DNA of 64,000 nucleotides, taken from IMG/VR virus record IMGVR_UViG_3300042887_005053, positions 62,001 through 126,000 of that record; one strand, 5' to 3'. Made by a program: the position numbers and the translations under genes. The DNA comes from a virus. Shown in pieces: positions 1 to 8,382 of this stretch; within the stretch, counting starts at the first letter, position 1, and the number at the start of each line of letters is the position of its first letter. The notes beneath the pieces are model-generated. The model saw only the letters and a list, made by a program, of their open reading frames with translations, made no database searches and had not been told where the DNA came from.

Positions 1-254
1 TGCCAAATTTGATCTTTGATATTGAATGTTTGAAAAACTTTTATTAATCCTTCATTGTTTAATTGATCAAAATTTTGATTATCTATGAAGTTGTAGTCTA
101 TCCCGTCATTTTCAAGTTGTCGTTTTGGACGAGTTGTAAATTTAGGAGAATATCTTAACTCTTTTTTAATTAAACCTCTTAGCAAAAAGTCTTTGCCTGA
201 TCCAGACGGACCAACTAAAATTGTTTTTTCTTGTTTAGTATTAGGTGCTTTCAA
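1..254 (-). CDS. gmk: Guanylate kinase-like protein (3' end outside window)
   Basis: Eighty-four codons of a nucleoside monophosphate kinase are visible. A P-loop GPSGSGK lies at residues 15-21, followed by FTTRPKR at 39-45 and DGIDYNFI at 50-57, the order seen in guanylate kinase (GMP + ATP to GDP + ADP). An in-frame TAA two codons upstream forces a TTG start at 254. The gene lies just downstream of carB on the same strand, so it may be co-transcribed with it. The C-terminal lid region is cut off by the window edge, so a guanylate kinase-like domain with another role cannot be excluded. Confidence 0.75.
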   Translation of the reverse strand, partial: MKAPNTKQEKTILVGPSGSGKDFLLRGLIKKELRYSPKFTTRPKRQLENDGIDYNFIDNQNFDQLNNEGLIKVFQTFNIKDQIW

Positions 255-285
255 CTTTTATTATAAATATAATTTTTATTAAAGT

Positions 286-3030
286 TTAATATTCGTTCTC
301 AAAGATAATTCTTTCACCAGTTGATTTCATCTCTGGTCCTAATTCGATTTCAACTCCGAACTTATGTGTTGAGAATACTGGTTCTTTAAGTGCCCATCCT
401 TTTAGTTTAGATTCTGGAAATATAAAATCCTTTAATTTCAAGTCTCCAAGAATTACCTGAGTCGCTATTTTAATATAAGGTATTTCATTTGCCTTCGAAA
501 TAAATGGAACTGTTCGAGAAGAACGAGGGTTCGCCTCTATTACCCATAGATTATTTTCCTTTACAACAAATTGTATATTAATAAGACCTTTAATTCCTAA
601 ACTAATACTAATCAGTTTAGACCATTCTTTAATTCTATTTAGTATTGTATTATCTAAGTTTTTGGTCGGAAGATAAGAGTATGAATCACCAGAATGAACT
701 CCTGCTCTGTCAACATGTTCCATTATTCCAATAATATGTATATCATCTCCATCACAAATTAAATCAACTTCAGCTTCGATAGCATTTTCTATAAACTGAT
801 CAATAATAATCGTATTATTAGGAAAAAATTCAATCAACTCTTCACATTGTGTGAGTAATTCTTCTTGTGTATTTATGATTTTCATTCTTTGTCCACCAAT
901 TACATAAGACGGTCTTATCAAGACCGGAAATTCAAAGTTAATATTATTGATTTCCTCAATTTTATTTATGACATGATACTTAGGATAAAGTATGTTGTGT
1001 TTATCTAATATCGAATAGAACCTATCTCTATCTTCTGCCATATCAATACCTTCAAAAGAAGTTCCAAGTATATTAACACCTAACTTATCTAATTCACCTG
1101 CTAGTTTCAGTGCAGTCTGTCCACCTAATTGAACTACAACACCGTATGGTTTTTCAAGTCTAACTATGTCTAAAACATGTTCAAGCGTAACTGGCTCAAA
1201 GTATAACTTGTCTGGTAGATTAAAGTCAGTAGATACTGTTTCTGGATTATTGTTAATCATAATTGTTTCCCAACCTGATTCTTTAGCTGAAAGAACTCCA
1301 TGTACACATGCATAATCAAATTCAATACCTTGACCAATTCTGTTTGGTCCAGATCCTAAGAATATTACTTTCTTTTTATTGTTTGTAGAGTGACTTTCAT
1401 TTTGTGAAGTTAATGAAGAAATAGGTCTCTCAAAGGTTGAATAGTAGTAAGGCGTTTGTGCTTTGAATTCAGCTGAACAAGTGTCAATACTTTTATAAAT
1501 TCTGTTGATTTTCCAACTTTGTCTCATAGAATAAATATCCACTTCTGATACACCAGTTATTTTAGAAATTTGTTCATCACTAAATCCGTTTTGTTTAGCA
1601 ACAAGTAGTGACTCTTTATTAATTTTTCTTTTTAATTCAATTTCAATTTTACAAATAAGCTCAATTTGTTCTAACAACCACATATCTATACCAGTAACCT
1701 TTTGTATTGATTCAAGTGAAATACCTTTTTCAATTGCTGATTTTACTTGATAAATTCTCTTTGGTGTTGGGTTAGATAATTCTTCTAAGTTTTTAAAGTC
1801 TATCGAAATTAGTCCACATTTTGATTCTTCAAGACCTTGGATGGCTTTTTGAAGAGCTTCGGTGAGTGATCTACCAATAGCCATTGACTCACCAACACTT
1901 CTCATTTGAAGACCTAATGTTGAATTGGATTTAGGAAATTTCTCAAAATTCCACTTTGGTACTTTTACAACTACATAGTCTAAACTTGGTTCAAACATTG
2001 CTGATTTACCAACAATTGGATTTGATATTTCATCTAAATTATAACCAATAGCTAATTTAGCAGATATTCTTGCGATTGTATAACCAGTTGCTTTTGAGGC
2101 AAGTGCTGATGATCTTGATACTCTTGGATTTACTTCAACTGCAATAATTTCTTCTGATTGAGGTTCAACTGCGAACTGAACATTACATCCACCTGCGAAT
2201 TTACCTAAATTTCTCATCATCATAATTGACATGTCTCTCATTCTTTGAAAGGTAGTATCAGAAAGAGTCATTGCCGGAGCTATTGTAATTGAGTCACCAG
2301 TGTGAACACCCATTGGATCAAAGTTCTCAATAGTGCAGACAATAGTAACATTATCATTATTATCTTTAAGTAGTTCAAGTTCATATTCTTTCCAACCAAG
2401 AACTGCTTTTTCTACTAATACCTGAGATGTTGGAGAAGCGTCTAATCCTTTTGTAACAACTGATTCAAATTCTGATTCAGTTTTAGCAAAACCACCACCA
2501 AATCCACCCAAGGTGAAACTTGGTCTAACTACAAGTGGAAATCCTAATTTCTTAGAAGCTATAGTGGCCTCTTCTAATGTGTTTACCGCAATCGATTCTG
2601 AGATTCCGATATTTAATCTTTTCATAAACTTTCTGAATTCATCTCTGTTCTCAGTGAGTTCAATTGTATTAAGATCAACTCCGATTATTTTACAATCGTA
2701 TTTCTCCCAGATTCCGAGTTCGTCACAATCTTTACATAGATTAAGTGCTGTTTGACCACCCATAGTTGGTAGAACAGAATCTATGTTATGTGTTTCTAGT
2801 ATTTTGATTATACTATCAGGAGTTAGAGGCCACATATAAACTTTATCAGCAGTTTGTGGATCTGTCATAATAGTTGCGGGATTGTCATTAATAAGAATGA
2901 CTTCGATGCCCTCTTCTTTAAGAGATTTTGAAGCTTGAGTTCCTGAGTAATCAAATTCACAAGCTTGGCCGATTACGATAGGTCCGGATCCGATAATTAA
3001 TACTGAGCTGATAGAGTTGTTTCTTGGCAT
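286..3030 (-). CDS. carB: Carbamoyl-phosphate synthase large subunit, short form
   Basis: CarB makes carbamoyl phosphate from ammonia (delivered by CarA), bicarbonate and two ATP, for pyrimidine and arginine synthesis. Both ATP-grasp halves are present. The first starts at VLIIGSGPIVIGQACEFDY (about residue 9) and the second at VIFLGSGPNRIGQGIEFDY (about residue 550), each followed by GGQTAL. At 914 aa it is about 160 residues shorter than E. coli CarB. It stops right after the LGPEMKSTGE motif, so the C-terminal MGS-like allosteric domain is missing. I recall Bacteroidota CarB also being short, but did not check. It overlaps the end of carA by 34 bp, which suggests translational coupling. 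No frameshift is seen. Confidence 0.95.
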   Translation of the reverse strand: MPRNNSISSVLIIGSGPIVIGQACEFDYSGTQASKSLKEEGIEVILINDNPATIMTDPQTADKVYMWPLTPDSIIKILETHNIDSVLPTMGGQTALNLCKDCDELGIWEKYDCKIIGVDLNTIELTENRDEFRKFMKRLNIGISESIAVNTLEEATIASKKLGFPLVVRPSFTLGGFGGGFAKTESEFESVVTKGLDASPTSQVLVEKAVLGWKEYELELLKDNNDNVTIVCTIENFDPMGVHTGDSITIAPAMTLSDTTFQRMRDMSIMMMRNLGKFAGGCNVQFAVEPQSEEIIAVEVNPRVSRSSALASKATGYTIARISAKLAIGYNLDEISNPIVGKSAMFEPSLDYVVVKVPKWNFEKFPKSNSTLGLQMRSVGESMAIGRSLTEALQKAIQGLEESKCGLISIDFKNLEELSNPTPKRIYQVKSAIEKGISLESIQKVTGIDMWLLEQIELICKIEIELKRKINKESLLVAKQNGFSDEQISKITGVSEVDIYSMRQSWKINRIYKSIDTCSAEFKAQTPYYYSTFERPISSLTSQNESHSTNNKKKVIFLGSGPNRIGQGIEFDYACVHGVLSAKESGWETIMINNNPETVSTDFNLPDKLYFEPVTLEHVLDIVRLEKPYGVVVQLGGQTALKLAGELDKLGVNILGTSFEGIDMAEDRDRFYSILDKHNILYPKYHVINKIEEINNINFEFPVLIRPSYVIGGQRMKIINTQEELLTQCEELIEFFPNNTIIIDQFIENAIEAEVDLICDGDDIHIIGIMEHVDRAGVHSGDSYSYLPTKNLDNTILNRIKEWSKLISISLGIKGLINIQFVVKENNLWVIEANPRSSRTVPFISKANEIPYIKIATQVILGDLKLKDFIFPESKLKGWALKEPVFSTHKFGVEIELGPEMKSTGERIIFENEY

Positions 3031-4097
3031 AATTTAATTTCTTTAATAAATTTTTCAAATAGATATTTTGAATCGTTTGGACCTGGTCCTGCTTCTGGAT
3101 GATATTGAACTGAAAATACTGGTAGGTTTTTCATTTTAATACCCATAACAGTTTGATCATTTAAGTGTTCGTGTGTTATTTCTAAATTTGGATTATTTAG
3201 TATCTGTTCTCTAACGAGACAGAATCCATGATTTTGTGAGGTTATTTCACACTTACCGGTTTCTAAGTTCTTAACTGGATGATTACAACCACGATGTCCA
3301 TAGAACATCTTATAAGTATCTATGTTGTTGACTATACCAATTAATTGATGACCCATACAGATTCCGAAAACTGGCTTTTTAAGATTAATTATCTTTTTAA
3401 TAAGCTGAACCATCTCAGGCATTGCTTGTGGATCACCTGGACCATTAGATATAAAAAAACCATCAACTTTATAAGATTTGATGGTTTCGAAATCCGTTGT
3501 TGACGGAAAAATAACTAAGTTGGTATCGAACTGAAGTAAATTCTTTATAATAGATGATTTGATACCTAAATCAATAATACCAATTTTATTCTTACCAGTT
3601 CCAATTTCTTGTATTTTACTACTTGTTACTTTACTGTGAAGATTTTGACCAGTCATTTTAGGATGTTCAGATAATCTTTTTTTCAATTCAGATAATTCTA
3701 ATATCTCAGATGAAATAATACAGTTTTGAGCACCAAACTCTCTAACATGATTTACAAGTGCTCTAGTATCTATATCACTTATACCAACCGTATCTTCTAA
3801 ATATTTTTGTAGAGATGTCGCGTTGTTTCTAGAATAGTTTTGTGAGAAGTTTCGACAGATTACACCAGAAACTTGAACTTTGTCAGACTCAATATCATCT
3901 GAATTTGATCCATAATTCCCAAGATGTGAATTAGTGAGAATTACGATTTGGCCAAAATAAGATGGATCTGAAAAAATTTCTTGATAACCGGTCATTCCGG
4001 TATTGAAACAAATTTCACCAAGTGTGGTGCCGATTTTCCCGAAAGACTTTCCTTCAAAAACACTTCCGTCTTCAAGAAGTAGTATGCATTTAGGCAT
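2997..4097 (-). CDS. carA: Carbamoyl-phosphate synthase small subunit (glutaminase)
   Basis: CarA hydrolyses glutamine and passes ammonia to CarB. At 366 aa it is close to the usual length. The N-terminal CPSase domain (FNTGMTGYQEIFSDPSYFG) is followed by a class I glutamine amidotransferase domain with SNGPGDP, the nucleophile Cys in GICMGHQ, and QYHPEAGPGP carrying the catalytic His and Glu. All catalytic residues are intact, so the enzyme should work. It is the first gene of a carA-carB pair that probably continues into the guanylate kinase-like gene. Phage-borne carAB is unusual. Confidence 0.95.
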   Translation of the reverse strand: MPKCILLLEDGSVFEGKSFGKIGTTLGEICFNTGMTGYQEIFSDPSYFGQIVILTNSHLGNYGSNSDDIESDKVQVSGVICRNFSQNYSRNNATSLQKYLEDTVGISDIDTRALVNHVREFGAQNCIISSEILELSELKKRLSEHPKMTGQNLHSKVTSSKIQEIGTGKNKIGIIDLGIKSSIIKNLLQFDTNLVIFPSTTDFETIKSYKVDGFFISNGPGDPQAMPEMVQLIKKIINLKKPVFGICMGHQLIGIVNNIDTYKMFYGHRGCNHPVKNLETGKCEITSQNHGFCLVREQILNNPNLEITHEHLNDQTVMGIKMKNLPVFSVQYHPEAGPGPNDSKYLFEKFIKEIKLCQETTLSAQY

Positions 4098-4159
4098 AGT
4101 TTATTGATTTCTTTCTTTTAGATTAAAATGATTGAAATGTTTAATTAAATTAAAAAAAA

Positions 4160-4723
4160 TTATTGTTTGTTGTGTGTTACCTTATTTAACTCATCTTTTG
4201 AGAAAGAGTCGAAGTTCATAAGTTTTTTTGGTTTACTTTCACCTTGACCTTTTGTAAAATCTTGTCTAGACATAACAGCACTTTTTAACTGTGCTAAGAT
4301 TTTATTCTTTCTTCTTTTGTTATTACCTTTTCTATTATCAACTGGCACTTTCTGGAACATTTTAGTACCACCAGCATTGTAAGGCATACTAACATCACCA
4401 GATCCAGTAGTACCACCACCTGCACTGTACCCAGGTTCTGTAGTTACACCGGTGTTATTAGAAGGTTGAGCGGCAACAACAGCTCCCATCCCACCAATTG
4501 CGGCGTTTGAGTAGGCTACACCACCTCCGCCAATACCGATACTAGCCGCACCTGCTGCACCTGCTGGACCACCAGTGCCACTCGTATCTTCAAATATTGA
4601 ATAAAGATATTCTTGTTCTTTTTCGGTTATTAGAATGTTGATATCAGAAGTATCTTGATTTTCTAAAATCATTTTAGTTCTTAGTTCAACTAGTTCTTCA
4701 ATATTTAGCTTTGTTAGATTCAT
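4160..4723 (-). CDS. Gly/Ala-rich protein with basic C-terminus, unknown function
   Basis: 187 aa in three parts: a helical acidic N-terminus (1-48), a low-complexity Gly/Ala/Ser segment (about 50-118), and a Lys/Arg-rich stretch followed by a short motif LMNFDSFSKDEL near the C-terminus. I do not recognise a family. The glycine-rich linker and basic tail would fit a virion or nucleic-acid-binding protein, which is a guess. A TATATATTAT box lies 4 nt upstream of the ATG on this strand. It is divergent from the J-domain-like gene. Confidence 0.7.
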   Translation of the reverse strand: MNLTKLNIEELVELRTKMILENQDTSDINILITEKEQEYLYSIFEDTSGTGGPAGAAGAASIGIGGGGVAYSNAAIGGMGAVVAAQPSNNTGVTTEPGYSAGGGTTGSGDVSMPYNAGGTKMFQKVPVDNRKGNNKRRKNKILAQLKSAVMSRQDFTKGQGESKPKKLMNFDSFSKDELNKVTHNKQ

Positions 4724-4727
4724 ATTT

Positions 4728-4737
4728 TATATATTAT
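4728..4737 (-). promoter_or_regulatory. TTAATATATA-type box (variant ATAATATATA)
   Basis: On the minus strand this reads ATAATATATA and ends 4 nt before the ATG of the Gly/Ala-rich gene. It is a one-base variant of the box found before many genes in this window. The promoter role is inferred. Confidence 0.4.
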
Positions 4738-4761
4738 TTTTTGAAACTGAAATAATATCTT

Positions 4762-4771
4762 TTGATATATA
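4762..4771 (+). promoter_or_regulatory. TTAATATATA-type box (variant TTGATATATA)
   Basis: TTGATATATA lies 4 nt upstream of the GTG start of the J-domain-like gene. It lies back to back with the minus-strand box at 4728-4737, making a divergent pair. Confidence 0.4.
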
Positions 4772-4775
4772 ACTT

Positions 4776-5399
4776 GTGGAGAGCTTAAGAAATCTTGAAG
4801 TCAACAGATTAATCAAAGAATTAGACTTTATTAAATCGGATTATAATTATCGGTCAGAACTAATTCAATCAATAGATAAAGAATTTATAAATTCAGTTGA
4901 AAATTTTCTAAATACACATCAAAGTCTTAAAGATATTTTTGATGAGAAAACTAAAAAAAATACTGAACATCAAAACATTGAACAAGTTCAAGAGTCAAAC
5001 TATTTTGATGAAGGCCAAGATGAGATGGTTGAGGTTATAGATGATACAATAGTTGAAATAGATGAAAATGCCAAACTTAAACAATTATATAGATTAATAG
5101 CAAAGTCTACACATCCAGATAGAATTAAAGATACTAATCTCAAAGAATTGTATGTTGAGGCAACAATGGCATATGATGAAAATAATATACTACCAATTTT
5201 AAGTATTTGTAATAAGCTACAAATTCCTTATGAAATATCAGAAGACGAAATAGCTTTAGTTAAAGAAGAAATTGAATTAACAAAGAAGAGAATAAAATTT
5301 CTAGAAAGTACATTCACTTGGGAGTGGTATAGAAACGAAGACATCAAGATTAAAGACCAGGTAATATTAAACTATATAAAACAACAGATATCTAAATAG
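4776..5399 (+). CDS. J-domain-like protein
   Basis: 207 aa. Residues 101-150 resemble DnaJ helices II and III: LYRLIAKSTHPDR contains the HPD tripeptide (113-115) that stimulates Hsp70 ATPase. The N-terminal 100 residues are acidic and probably helical, so the J-like part is internal rather than N-terminal. The start is GTG: an in-frame TAA lies two codons upstream and no ATG occurs until residue 84. Redirecting host DnaK during assembly is a possible role (inference). The 3' end overlaps the convergent gene at 5392 by 8 bp. Confidence 0.75.
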   Translation: MESLRNLEVNRLIKELDFIKSDYNYRSELIQSIDKEFINSVENFLNTHQSLKDIFDEKTKKNTEHQNIEQVQESNYFDEGQDEMVEVIDDTIVEIDENAKLKQLYRLIAKSTHPDRIKDTNLKELYVEATMAYDENNILPILSICNKLQIPYEISEDEIALVKEEIELTKKRIKFLESTFTWEWYRNEDIKIKDQVILNYIKQQISK

Positions 5400-5925
5400 T
5401 ATGTTTATAAAGTAAATATTGTAATTCAATATTATTTTTGACATAGATTGGATCTGGTTCAACATCTCTTGGCCAAAACTCAATACCACCTAAAAAGTTC
5501 AATCCTCTTACTAAACTGCAATTATTCGGTAGTCCCTTGACTACTCTTGCATCACTCATTCTAAAACTTCCAGCAACATCCCCTAAATTTTTAGCTAAAT
5601 CATGTTGTTCCCATTTCAAATCTTCTACCTTAATGTGTTTGTTATAAAATTCTTTATTAACAACTAAAACATAAAAGTCACCATACTCCATTTCACTTTT
5701 GATTATTAAATCGGCAAATCTTGAACCACTTAAATATCTTTTAAGTTTTTCATACATAATATCAGCTTGAACTAAGCTTTCAGAGGGATTTACAAATTGA
5801 CTATATTCAACATATAACCAATTATCTGATTGGTCTATAAAACTTGGATCCTTATCAAAAAAAGAAAATAAAAAATCTTCATAATCATTCATCAATGATT
5901 CATTGAATCTTTTCAAATATTTCAT
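5392..5925 (-). CDS. Unknown protein with capsid-targeting-like N-terminus
   Basis: 177 aa, no recognised domain. The N-terminus MKYLKRFNESL matches a peptide shared by about a dozen proteins in this window. It resembles T4 capsid-targeting sequences cut after L/I-x-E, with a possible cut after FNE. The rest is mixed alpha/beta with no membrane segment. Its start overlaps the stop of the upstream gene (5922-6554) in an ATGA arrangement, so the two are translationally coupled. Confidence 0.75.
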   Translation of the reverse strand: MKYLKRFNESLMNDYEDFLFSFFDKDPSFIDQSDNWLYVEYSQFVNPSESLVQADIMYEKLKRYLSGSRFADLIIKSEMEYGDFYVLVVNKEFYNKHIKVEDLKWEQHDLAKNLGDVAGSFRMSDARVVKGLPNNCSLVRGLNFLGGIEFWPRDVEPDPIYVKNNIELQYLLYKHTI

Positions 5926-6554
5926 ATTATATTAATCGTTGGTTTCAATTCATTGATAAGCTTTTCAAACTCATCTTTTCTGAAATACTTTTTGAATTGA
6001 TCATTTTCTTTTTCTATATTAGATAGAGTCCACTCATTTGTATTAGAACTGTTATAGATATATTTATTGCCATCATGTTCAATCTCAATTACTTTTGATG
6101 ACAACTTATCATAGAAGTTTTTGATGTCGCTATTCACTTTGTATAATTTAGAGTCATCCCATTTATTAAGTGTATCATTCCAAGATTGGAAAATAATATA
6201 AATTGGATTTTCTAACTCATTAGCACCAATATTGTAAACTAAAATAAATCTACAAGGTTTGTTCAAAAAAGTTTCTAAATCTTCTGTGTTCTGAAGTGAT
6301 GATGTTTTAAGACCAATACTTGATAATGAATTTATAAATTCAGTATTAGTTGTTAGTAAATCTAAATTTAACTTATCCGCAAAATCTTGTTGTGGTAAAT
6401 GAAATGTATCGTAGATATCAACTTCTTCAGCACCAATTGATTTTAATATGTTTTCGTAGAACATACCAAGAGACTCATTTATATCAATATCAACTAAAGC
6501 GACATCAATTACTAATGATTCTAAATATTTTTGATACGACTTCAAATACTTCAT
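5922..6554 (-). CDS. Unknown protein with capsid-targeting-like N-terminus
   Basis: 210 aa. It begins MKYLKSYQKYLESL, again fitting the shared N-terminal peptide, with a possible cut after YLE. The remainder is acidic and soluble-looking, with no motif I can name. It is the first gene of a two-gene minus-strand unit with 5392-5925. The upstream region on this strand is T/A-rich (TTTATATATA, about 14 nt before the ATG), a variant of the recurring box. Confidence 0.75.
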   Translation of the reverse strand: MKYLKSYQKYLESLVIDVALVDIDINESLGMFYENILKSIGAEEVDIYDTFHLPQQDFADKLNLDLLTTNTEFINSLSSIGLKTSSLQNTEDLETFLNKPCRFILVYNIGANELENPIYIIFQSWNDTLNKWDDSKLYKVNSDIKNFYDKLSSKVIEIEHDGNKYIYNSSNTNEWTLSNIEKENDQFKKYFRKDEFEKLINELKPTINII

Positions 6555-6586
6555 ATTGTGTATATATAAATAACTGATCTAATAAT

Positions 6587-6596
6587 TTAATATATA
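6587..6596 (+). promoter_or_regulatory. TTAATATATA box
   Basis: Exact TTAATATATA, 23 nt before the ATG of the 471-aa gene. Candidate phage promoter element. Confidence 0.5.
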
Positions 6597-6619
6597 TATT
6601 AAAATTGTCTAAAAATTAA

Positions 6620-8035
6620 ATGAAGTTAGTTAAATCATATAACTTATTCTTAGAAGCTCAAAGTCAAGTACAAGCTCAAAACGATTTAGAAAGACCAAAA
6701 ACTATTTATAACCCTTCTAATTTAGTTTCTGAAATTTGTGTTAGTATGGTATTGCTTAATAATGAATTTCTTGATAATATCTTAGATAGAGGTATGAAGG
6801 CAAGATATTCGGAAAACTCTCAAGTATTTTTAACTGATTTGAAAAACTTATTAATATCTAAAAACCGTTTACACTTGGGTAAATTTGAAAATGGTAGATG
6901 TGTAAGTGATGAAGAGTATTCAAAAATAAATGGATTCTTTGGAGAAGTTGACTTTTCGATTGAAAAAGACTGGAATAAACTTAACGATTCTAGAATTACA
7001 GCAAGAAATATAATTGATAAGCTATTAGTTGATTCTAAATTAGAAGAAGATATGATTTCTAAGATCTATTGGATTGGTCCTAATAAGACTAAGGAAAATA
7101 GTGAAGATATTGTAATAGAAACTACCGACGGTAAACAATACAGTTTTTATTTGAACAAAAATTTGAGTATGACTAAATCATCATCATTCAACACTTTTGC
7201 TGATGATATTATAGGTCAAGATATAGAACAGTTATATAGTGAAGAATACATTTCTAAATGGGATAAGTTAATTCAAAACTGGGTTAGAGTAATTTATGAA
7301 AATGCTAAAAAAGGTATTCAAATTCACATTGAAAAATTTATTGATCCAAGTCGAATCAATACTATAGGATGGTTTGAGTTTTTTGATATCAAACACAGAG
7401 ATCCAAGATTCAAGCATTTAGGAGAATTTATTCCTGAACTAAATAAAAATATTTTAGAGTTTTCTGATTTATTGAATGAAATTTGGAAAAATAGTGAGAG
7501 TTGTTTCATGGATTTTGATAGAGTATACAAAGATTGGATGGAAAAGAAAATTTATATTCTTAATTCTAGAATATTGGAACATATTATAACAGACTCACTT
7601 ACTGTTAATAATATTGACGAAATAAAGAAATTAGAAGATGGATTTAAGTCAGCTGATGGTACTCTTAAAATGAAAATAATCAAAAATATAGTTGAAAAAT
7701 TAGGATGCACTGAGAAGTCAGTCTATTATTTAGGAAATAAAGGAAACTCATTTCATCAAGTACCGTCTCGTCAATTTTTTAGAGAGTTTTATGATGACTT
7801 AAAAGTTAAATTTGATTATCATGTTAAATTAATAGTTGAAAAAGAAGAGGAAAGTAATGACTTCAATTTCAAGCTTATTTTAGAACTAGATAATCAACCA
7901 CTAATAAATTGTAATATTCAAGTTAAGTTTTCTGGTGGTGAAGTATCTAACAAATTGTCAGCTAAATTTAAATTCGAGCCTGTTGATAATTTTAATGTAT
8001 TGATCTCAAATAAAATAAGTGGTGTAGATTCATAA
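6620..8035 (+). CDS. Unknown 471-aa protein with capsid-targeting-like N-terminus
   Basis: It begins MKLVKSYNLFLEAQSQ, one of the closest matches here to a T4-type capsid-targeting peptide (predicted cut FLE|A). The rest is long, charged and mostly helical, without a recognised catalytic motif. It is preceded by an exact TTAATATATA box and followed 2 nt later by another gene with the same kind of N-terminus, so the two form an operon. A packaged internal head protein is the simplest inference. Confidence 0.75.
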   Translation: MKLVKSYNLFLEAQSQVQAQNDLERPKTIYNPSNLVSEICVSMVLLNNEFLDNILDRGMKARYSENSQVFLTDLKNLLISKNRLHLGKFENGRCVSDEEYSKINGFFGEVDFSIEKDWNKLNDSRITARNIIDKLLVDSKLEEDMISKIYWIGPNKTKENSEDIVIETTDGKQYSFYLNKNLSMTKSSSFNTFADDIIGQDIEQLYSEEYISKWDKLIQNWVRVIYENAKKGIQIHIEKFIDPSRINTIGWFEFFDIKHRDPRFKHLGEFIPELNKNILEFSDLLNEIWKNSESCFMDFDRVYKDWMEKKIYILNSRILEHIITDSLTVNNIDEIKKLEDGFKSADGTLKMKIIKNIVEKLGCTEKSVYYLGNKGNSFHQVPSRQFFREFYDDLKVKFDYHVKLIVEKEEESNDFNFKLILELDNQPLINCNIQVKFSGGEVSNKLSAKFKFEPVDNFNVLISNKISGVDS

Positions 8036-8037
8036 CT

Positions 8038-8358
8038 ATGAAATATTTGAAGGCTTTTAATGAAATGAATTATCAAGATTTGTTTGATTATGATCATATA
8101 ATTAACATATTGAAAAAGTCTCACGGATGGGGTTTTGGTGTAATTTCAAATACTGATGAGTTTGAAAATAACGAAGAGTATTTTTTGAATCCTCAAAATG
8201 ATAATGAATACGCTGAACAATTTCACATTTTTCTTACCGATAAAACAACTGGTCAACTAAGAGGTGAGTTCAACAATAAACATAGTCTAAGACTTGGTAA
8301 ATGGAAGACTGGTATTCAAGTTGCTGCTCCAGTGTCTATTTATAACAAGTTAACGTAA
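8038..8358 (+). CDS. Small unknown protein with capsid-targeting-like N-terminus
   Basis: 106 aa beginning MKYLKAFNEMN. The body has a WGFGVIS segment and an H/F-rich beta-like region, with no known motif. It starts 2 nt after the stop of the 471-aa gene, so translation is probably coupled. Confidence 0.7.
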   Translation: MKYLKAFNEMNYQDLFDYDHIINILKKSHGWGFGVISNTDEFENNEEYFLNPQNDNEYAEQFHIFLTDKTTGQLRGEFNNKHSLRLGKWKTGIQVAAPVSIYNKLT

Positions 8359-8368
8359 AAGACTAGTC

Positions 8369-8378
8369 ATAATATATA
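8369..8378 (+). promoter_or_regulatory. TTAATATATA-type box (variant ATAATATATA)
   Basis: ATAATATATA lies 4 nt before the ATG of the 1304-aa gene, in the short gap after 8358. Confidence 0.4.
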
Positions 8379-8382
8379 ATTT

